From Peribacillus sp. FSL H8-0477 (lineage in GTDB: Bacteria > Bacillota > Bacilli > Bacillales > DSM-1321): a stretch of DNA of 64,000 nt. The stretch spans positions 868,001 through 932,000 of the forward strand of contig NZ_JBBODE010000001.1 of assembly GCF_038002765.1 (NCBI RefSeq). Reading direction: 5' to 3'. The position numbers were made by a program, and so were the translations under genes. Positions 59,261 through 64,000 of the stretch are shown here, piece after piece; the first letter of the stretch is position 1; each line of letters opens with the position of its first letter. The notes below the pieces were generated by a model. The model was given only the letters and a program-made list of their open reading frames with translations, ran no database searches and was not told where the DNA came from.

Positions 59261-60344
59261 GCTGTTTTGGCACTTGAGGGTTGGTACTTGTGAAAGTAGG
59301 GTATCTTTCTGTTTTTTTGGTTGGCTGGATTACTTTTTGGTCAAACCCTACTCTACTCTGTTGGTTTTGACGTTTTATTTTCTCTATTCTGGGTGGCATT
59401 CGGCCCTTGCTGTTTTCGGCATCGCCTTTTAGGTTTGGCTCTTGTGAAAATAGTGTATCTTTCTCTTTTTTTGGTTGGCTGGATACACTTTTTGCGTTAG
59501 CGACCCCTTTTTTGGACAACCCTGCTCTACTCTGTTGGTCTTGTGGTTTCATTTTTTCTATTCGGGCTGGCATTCGGCCCAAACTTCACTTTATTCAGCC
59601 CAAACCTAGAAAGATTCGGCCCTTATTCGAGATCATTCGGCCCAAAAACAATAAGATTCGGCCCTTGCTGTTTTGGCATCGCCTTTTGGGTTTGGCTCTT
59701 GTGAAAATAGTGTATCTTTCTCTTTTTTTGGTTGGCTGGATACACTTTTTGCATTAGCGACCCCTTTTTGACAACCCCTACTCTATTCTGTTGGTCTTGA
59801 GGTTTTATTTTCTCTATTTGGGCTGGCATTCGGCCCAAACTTCACTTTATTCAGCCCAAACCTAGAAAGATTCGGCCCATATTCGATATCATTCGGCCCA
59901 AAAACAATAAGATTCGGCCCTTGCTGTTTTGGCATTGGCTTTTGGGTTTGGCTCTTGTAAAAATAGTATCTTTCTCTTTTTTTGGTTGGCTGGATACACT
60001 TTTTGCATTAGCGACCCTTTTTTGGATAAACAACTATCTACTCTGTTGGTCCTAAGGTTTCATTTTCTCTATTCAGGCTGGCATTCGGCCCAAACTTCGC
60101 TTTATTCAGCCCAAATCTAGAAAGATTCGGCCCTTGCTGTTTTGGGCATCGCCTTTTAGGTTTGGCTCTTGTGAAAATAGTGTATCTTACTCTTTATTGT
60201 TCAATTGGATAAGCTTTATCCCAGTAAGAGACGTTTTAAACAAAACCAGCTGCAGTGTGGATACTCGAGTGAGGCAGGTATTCGACCCTTGCTGTTTTGG
60301 CATTGGCGTTTTGGTTTGATACTTTGAAAATAGCAAAAGTCCCC
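59261..60344. repeat. higher-order tandem repeat array, unit about 255 bp, with 21-bp phased TTCGGCCC motifs
   Basis: Successive units begin with TTGCTGTTTTGGCAT after a final TTCGGCCC: about 59261-59406 (shortened), 59407-59664, 59665-59920, 59921-60133, 60134-60288 (decayed) and 60289-60344 (fragment). Each has a body of about 165 bp containing TTTTTTTGGTTGGCTGGAT and a tail in which TTCGGCCC or TTCAGCCC recurs every 21 bp. Motif starts: 59399; 59573, 59594, 59615, 59636, 59657; 59829, 59850, 59871, 59892, 59913; 60084, 60105, 60126; 60281 (TTCGACCC). Open frames of 60-145 codons occur on both strands but are broken by stops and frame changes between copies. No mobile-element gene is present. 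Confidence 0.85.
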
Positions 60345-60354
60345 AAACCAAAAA

Positions 60355-60380
60355 AACAAGTTTCCGCTAGGAAACTTGTT
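60355..60380 (-). terminator. terminator of ypfD
   Basis: AACAAGTTTCC (60355-60365) and GGAAACTTGTT (60370-60380) form a perfect 11-bp stem; the minus strand continues TTTT. Confidence 0.9.
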
Positions 60381-60393
60381 TTTTAAAGAACTA

Positions 60394-61530
60394 TTATTTT
60401 AGTTTATTTAATGCGTCACCAATCATTTCACCAAGCTGGAATCCCTTTGTTTCTTCGGGGATGTCATAGTCATATGATGAAGCGGATTCGGCTTCTTCGA
60501 GTTCTTTAATGCTTAAGGATAGCCGCTGTTCAGCTTCGTTCACATCCAGCACCTTAACTTTAACAGATTGACCTTCTTTTAGTACTTCTTGAGGGGTGCC
60601 AATATGTTTGTGGGATATTTGAGAAATGTGAACTAATCCTTCTACACCTGGGAAAATTTCGACGAATGCGCCGAAGGTAACTAAGCGGCGGACGGTTCCT
60701 TCGAGTATGGAACCTTTAGCTGCCTTTTCGGATATTTCTGTCCATGGGCCCGGTAATGTTTCTTTAATAGATAGAGAGATTCGTTCATTATCACGGTCAA
60801 TGGATAGGACCTTGACTTGAACCTGGTCTCCCTCTTTTACTACATCAGAAACTTTGTCCACATGTTCATGTGACAGCTGAGAAATATGGACAAGTCCATC
60901 TACTCCGCCAATATCGACAAATGCGCCAAAATCAGTAATACGTTGAACGGTTCCTGTGATCGTTTGTCCGCTTTCAATCGTATCAAGCACGCTTGATTTT
61001 TGTTTTTCTTTTTCAGCCTCAACTACAGCGCGATGAGAAAGGATTAAACGATTTTTATCTTTTTCTAGTTCAACAATCTTAAATGTAAGCGTTCGATCCT
61101 TATAATCAGCAAAGTCTTCAACAAAATAGTCTTCAACCAGTGATGCTGGAACAAATCCACGTACACCAAGGTCTACCACTAAGCCGCCTTTTACAACATC
61201 TTTAACTTCTGCTTCAAAGATTTCACCTGACTGGAACTTTTCTTCAAGATGATCCCAAGCCTTATAAGCGTCAATTTTGCGTTTGGATAGAATTAATGCT
61301 TCTTCTTCGACCTTGATTACTTCCAGTTCCAGTTCGTCACCTTCTGTAACAGCGTCTGAAGCTTTTTCCACATGCAGACTTGATAGCTCACTAATTGGGA
61401 TAATACCGTCTGTTTTTGAATTCTCGACATCTACAATCACTTGCTTCTCTTCCACCTTTGATACTTTAGCTTTAACCTTGTCGCCAACCTCAAAGATGTT
61501 TACTTCCACTTGATTCATGTCTTCTGCCAT
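60394..61530 (-). CDS. ypfD: ribosomal protein S1 homolog with four S1 domains
   Basis: Predicted 378 residues. Four S1 RNA-binding repeats are visible, for example [58 protein letters not shown] and [21 protein letters not shown]. coli S1 has six; four is normal for Bacillus YpfD, which is not a stable ribosomal protein. AAGGAGGAG precedes the ATG at 61530. Confidence 0.94.
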   Translation of the reverse strand: MAEDMNQVEVNIFEVGDKVKAKVSKVEEKQVIVDVENSKTDGIIPISELSSLHVEKASDAVTEGDELELEVIKVEEEALILSKRKIDAYKAWDHLEEKFQSGEIFEAEVKDVVKGGLVVDLGVRGFVPASLVEDYFVEDFADYKDRTLTFKIVELEKDKNRLILSHRAVVEAEKEKQKSSVLDTIESGQTITGTVQRITDFGAFVDIGGVDGLVHISQLSHEHVDKVSDVVKEGDQVQVKVLSIDRDNERISLSIKETLPGPWTEISEKAAKGSILEGTVRRLVTFGAFVEIFPGVEGLVHISQISHKHIGTPQEVLKEGQSVKVKVLDVNEAEQRLSLSIKELEEAESASSYDYDIPEETKGFQLGEMIGDALNKLK

Positions 61531-61692
61531 TTCGAACTCCTCCTTAACCCATGACTGCTGTGCAGATTTCATCTTATACAGCTTGTGTATAAGACCTAAA
61601 TACAACTTAGCTTCACTATTAATTAATAATTCGGAATTATACCCTTATTTACTAAATTCTAATAAAATGGTGTAATTGTCAAGCAAGAAGGG

Positions 61693-62274
61693 TTATTTAT
61701 TTTCAGAAATAAGTTTTTGAATTTCAGCCATTATGACTTTTGTCGCAACATCTGCTGATACCTTTTGATCCCGATAAGGCTGGAAGTCAATTGGTTTTCC
61801 GTAGACAACTTTTACTTTACCAAGAAACGAATAAGGTCCAATAACCGCACAGGGAACAATGTGCGCTTTGGAGCGAAGTGCAAAGAAACCTGCTCCAGAT
61901 AATCCTTCGCCTAATTCCCCGTTTTTACTTCTGGTTCCTTCAGGAAACAATCCTAAAACCCTGTCTTCCTTAAGTATGGCTAATCCTTTTCTTAACGCCT
62001 CCCTATCACTTAACCCGCGCTTAACAGGAAAAGCATTGATTTTAGGCATTATACCCTTTAACACAGGGGCTCGAAACAATTCTTCCTTAGCCATAAAGTG
62101 AATATCCCTTGGAGAGGTAGTTCCGACTGCAAGCGGATCTAAATTATTTATGTGATTCGCACAAATGAGAACTCCCCCTTCTTTTGGAAAATGTTCTTTA
62201 CCGCTGGCTTTAATTCTATAAACGGGTGATAGTCCAATTTTTACCACGTTTTTTGCAAAAGTGTAAAAGTTCAA
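61693..62274 (-). CDS. plsC: 1-acyl-sn-glycerol-3-phosphate acyltransferase
   Basis: Predicted 193 residues. The acyltransferase box is present as NHINNLDP (the usual NHxxxxD) and the phosphate-binding block as [14 protein letters not shown]. It turns lysophosphatidate into phosphatidate at the membrane. The TTG start overlaps the cmk stop codon (TTGA), so the two are coupled. GpsA in the same window provides the precursor. Confidence 0.92.
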   Translation of the reverse strand: MNFYTFAKNVVKIGLSPVYRIKASGKEHFPKEGGVLICANHINNLDPLAVGTTSPRDIHFMAKEELFRAPVLKGIMPKINAFPVKRGLSDREALRKGLAILKEDRVLGLFPEGTRSKNGELGEGLSGAGFFALRSKAHIVPCAVIGPYSFLGKVKVVYGKPIDFQPYRDQKVSADVATKVIMAEIQKLISENK

Positions 62275-62951
62275 GCGCGCTCTTTCCTTTCCTCAATCAG
62301 AACAATAATTTTCTCTGCTACTTGTTCAATTGTAAGAGACGTTGTATCAATCTCTATCGCATCCGCGGCTTTCCTAAGAGGAGATACTTCTCTCTCGGAA
62401 TCCAGCTTGTCGCGCAAGGCAATTTCTTCTTTTAATTTCTCTATATCAGCTGAAAATCCTTTTTGCATATTTTCTTGATACCGGCGATGTGCCCGTTCGT
62501 CTACAGAGGCTATTAAAAAGACTTTAACTTCCGCATCAGGAAGCACATGTGTTCCAATGTCTCTTCCATCCATTACAACGCCGCCGCTTTTGCCTAACTC
62601 CTGCTGTCTTCTGACCATCTCTTCTCGAACAAAACGATGTTTAGACACCTCTGAGACAGTACTTGTTACTTCATTATTCCGTATTTCTGAAGTCACATTT
62701 TCTCCATCAACGTAGACCAACTGACCTAGTTCAGAAGGTTGTAATTCTATTGAAGTATTTTCTAAAAGCTGCTTCAATGCCAGCTCATCTGACACATTTA
62801 CACCTTGACGTAATGCTTTATATGTTAATGCCCGATACATTGCACCTGTATCGACATATATGTAATTGAATTTCTCTGCTGTTATTTTTGCTACTGTACT
62901 TTTTCCTGCTGCTGCTGGACCGTCAATAGCCACTGATAGTTTCTTTTCCAT
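62271..62951 (-). CDS. cmk: cytidylate kinase
   Basis: Predicted 226 residues. The P-loop is [11 protein letters not shown] (9-19); CMP-binding segments are [13 protein letters not shown] and [18 protein letters not shown]. It phosphorylates CMP and dCMP. AGGAGG precedes the ATG at 62951. It is followed by plsC and ypfD, the usual order. Confidence 0.96.
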   Translation of the reverse strand: MEKKLSVAIDGPAAAGKSTVAKITAEKFNYIYVDTGAMYRALTYKALRQGVNVSDELALKQLLENTSIELQPSELGQLVYVDGENVTSEIRNNEVTSTVSEVSKHRFVREEMVRRQQELGKSGGVVMDGRDIGTHVLPDAEVKVFLIASVDERAHRRYQENMQKGFSADIEKLKEEIALRDKLDSEREVSPLRKAADAIEIDTTSLTIEQVAEKIIVLIEERKERA

Positions 62952-63055
62952 AAATCCTCCTAATGAATACATGCTGATCTGTTCTGTTCACTCTTATTTT
63001 ATCATAAACTCTTTTGATACTCATGTATTCCTCACCTTATGTGAATATTACTAAA

Positions 63056-63079
63056 CAAAAAAAAAGCGGGAATCCCACT
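63056..63079 (-). terminator. terminator of ypfB
   Basis: AGCGGG and CCCACT (63065-63079) form a 6-bp stem with one G-U pair and a 3-nt loop; ten T follow on the minus strand. Confidence 0.85.
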
Positions 63080-63080
63080 T

Positions 63081-63269
63081 TCATTCATCGTTCAAGCGGT
63101 TAAACGTTTCAACCACCTTTTCATGGTTCGTGCTCGTAACACCTTCATAGCGAATTAACTTTTTAGATTCTAACAGAGATCCATCCTGATGTAAAAAGGC
63201 TTGAAAGGCCAATAAGCAAATAAATTGAATGATAATAAGCTTGATAAGCAGGCGCTCGATTGATTTCAC
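63081..63269 (-). CDS. ypfB: YpfB family small membrane protein (DUF5359)
   Basis: A 62-residue protein with one N-terminal membrane helix (LLIKLIIIQFICLLAFQAFL) and a hydrophilic tail. The GTG start at 63269 has GGAGGG nine nt upstream. It follows motI after 69 bp, in the same direction, as in B. subtilis. The function is unknown. Confidence 0.82.
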   Translation of the reverse strand: MKSIERLLIKLIIIQFICLLAFQAFLHQDGSLLESKKLIRYEGVTSTNHEKVVETFNRLNDE

Positions 63270-63338
63270 TTGAATCCCTCCATATGTTCCTAGTACAAGT
63301 ATGGAAGAATATCTTTTAATTCATTCATCTTTTTTTAT

Positions 63339-63998
63339 TTACTGTGCTAATTCCTTTTTCTTTCGCTCCAGCTGCTTTTCAAAGATAAACCTAAACAAGG
63401 TTTGTGTATCACTTTCTGTGTTATCTACAAATTGTACAGACAGCATCATTCTCCCGTCCTTTTCTTCAGAAAGCCGGATGACTTCACTTTTTAGTCGTAA
63501 GTAATGAATCTCACCTGATTTAAAAGGTAACACAAGCCATATGTAAACCTTAGAAGCTAGGTCAATTTGAGTTTTTTTGGGAACGACTAAAGCTGCTCCA
63601 CCAGCACTAATATCATCTGTTATGGTTGTAAAGGGCGTAAACTCCCGGGCTTCTGGATGAACCGCTGCATCCATTACCGTTCCTATCCTAACAAAATGTC
63701 TTCTCTGGATTTTGAGGAATCCATCCGTTGCTGGACATGACAATTGAACCATAGGAATATTTGCTTTTAATCTTCCCAGCACTTCTGACTCAAAAATATA
63801 AACAGCATTTTCTGAATCCGTATACGTCACTTTTAATTGTGTACCATCCATTAAGAATGAGATCTTACCAGTTTCGATATTCACTGGATAATCTATGAAC
63901 ACACAGCCCTCATCCTGTTCAACAACCATACATTTATATTTTTCTTCATGTTGGGCAAATTTAGGTTCAAGAATCAATGTTTCTCCAACTTTAATCAT
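63339..63998 (-). CDS. motI: MotI/DgrA, PilZ-domain c-di-GMP receptor that inhibits flagella
   Basis: Predicted 219 residues (formerly YpfA). An N-terminal YcgR-like domain (about 1-95) is followed by a PilZ domain with the c-di-GMP motifs RRHFVR and DISAGG. The B. subtilis homolog binds the MotA stator in response to c-di-GMP and stops motility. The ATG lies 3 bp from the right edge, so its promoter and ribosome site are outside the window. Confidence 0.92.
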   Translation of the reverse strand: MIKVGETLILEPKFAQHEEKYKCMVVEQDEGCVFIDYPVNIETGKISFLMDGTQLKVTYTDSENAVYIFESEVLGRLKANIPMVQLSCPATDGFLKIQRRHFVRIGTVMDAAVHPEAREFTPFTTITDDISAGGAALVVPKKTQIDLASKVYIWLVLPFKSGEIHYLRLKSEVIRLSEEKDGRMMLSVQFVDNTESDTQTLFRFIFEKQLERKKKELAQ

Positions 63999-64000
63999 TC

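Noticed and set aside
59407..59757. 116-codon plus-strand open frame in the repeat array
   Set aside because: It is not kept open in the other copies, has no ribosome site, and its heptad pattern follows from the 21-bp DNA period.
59573..60133. CRISPR-like direct repeats
   Set aside because: The recurring motif is only 8 bp with 13-bp gaps, the gaps recur between units, and there is no cas gene or leader; this is a tandem repeat, not a CRISPR array.

Overview
The window is a stretch of chromosome from an endospore-forming member of the Bacillaceae. It is AT-rich, nearly all genes read on the minus strand, and the gene order closely follows the Bacillus subtilis ypsC to ypfA region (ypsC, rnpB, gpsB, ypsA, yprB, yprA, recU, ponA, nth, dnaD, asnS, aspB, dinG, panBCD, birA, cca, bshA, bshB1, mgsA, dapB, qcrABC, the aro/tyrA/hisC cluster, ndk, hepT-menG-hepS, mtrB, folE, hbs, spoIVA, gpsA, der, ypfD, plsC, cmk, ypfB, motI). 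Spore genes (a CotD-like coat protein, an SspM-like SASP, spoIVA, ypjB), bacillithiol genes and menaquinone genes agree with this. The species cannot be told from the sequence alone. I saw no tRNA, rRNA, CRISPR array, transposase or prophage.

Layout. 1-7.1 kb: an RNA methyltransferase cut by the window edge, RNase P RNA with its promoter and terminator, gpsB, ypsA, a cotD-like gene, exonuclease yprB and helicase yprA. 7.1-7.63 kb: a gene-free element bounded by imperfect inverted repeats. 7.6-15.1 kb: a hydrolase, a small heat-shock protein, small ypp genes, an sspM-like gene, and the divergent recU-ponA pair. 15.2-23.6 kb: ypoC-nth-dnaD, asnS, ypmA-tseB-aspB and dinG. 23.7-31.7 kb: panBCD behind a Pan-motif leader, then birA, cca, bacillithiol genes, mgsA, dapB and a MazG-type gene. 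31.8-39.7 kb: YitT-family and YugP-type membrane proteins, ypjB, ypjA, the qcrABC menaquinol:cytochrome c reductase, ypiF, ypiB and ypiA. 39.7-40.15 kb: an unexplained non-coding stretch with paired segments. 40.2-47.5 kb: the shikimate, tyrosine and histidine branch genes plus cheR; the trp operon that sits between aroH and hisC in B. subtilis is absent. 47.6-58.2 kb: ndk, heptaprenyl and menaquinone synthesis, TRAP (mtrB), folE, hbs, spoIVA, gpsA and der. 58.4-64 kb: yphA, ypzI, a 1.1-kb repeat array, the S1-like ypfD, plsC, cmk, ypfB and the c-di-GMP receptor motI.

The most unusual part is the array at about 59.26-60.34 kb. It holds four to six degenerating copies of a unit of about 255 bp, and inside the units a TTCGGCCC motif recurs at exactly 21-bp steps. 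Other points of interest are the panBCD leader (a stem with two bulged A residues followed by a terminator), the mini-element at 7.3 kb, the paired non-coding block at 39.9-40.1 kb, a palindrome abutting the probable aroC promoter, and TRAP retained without a neighbouring trp operon. Comparisons with B. subtilis are from memory, not from a search.
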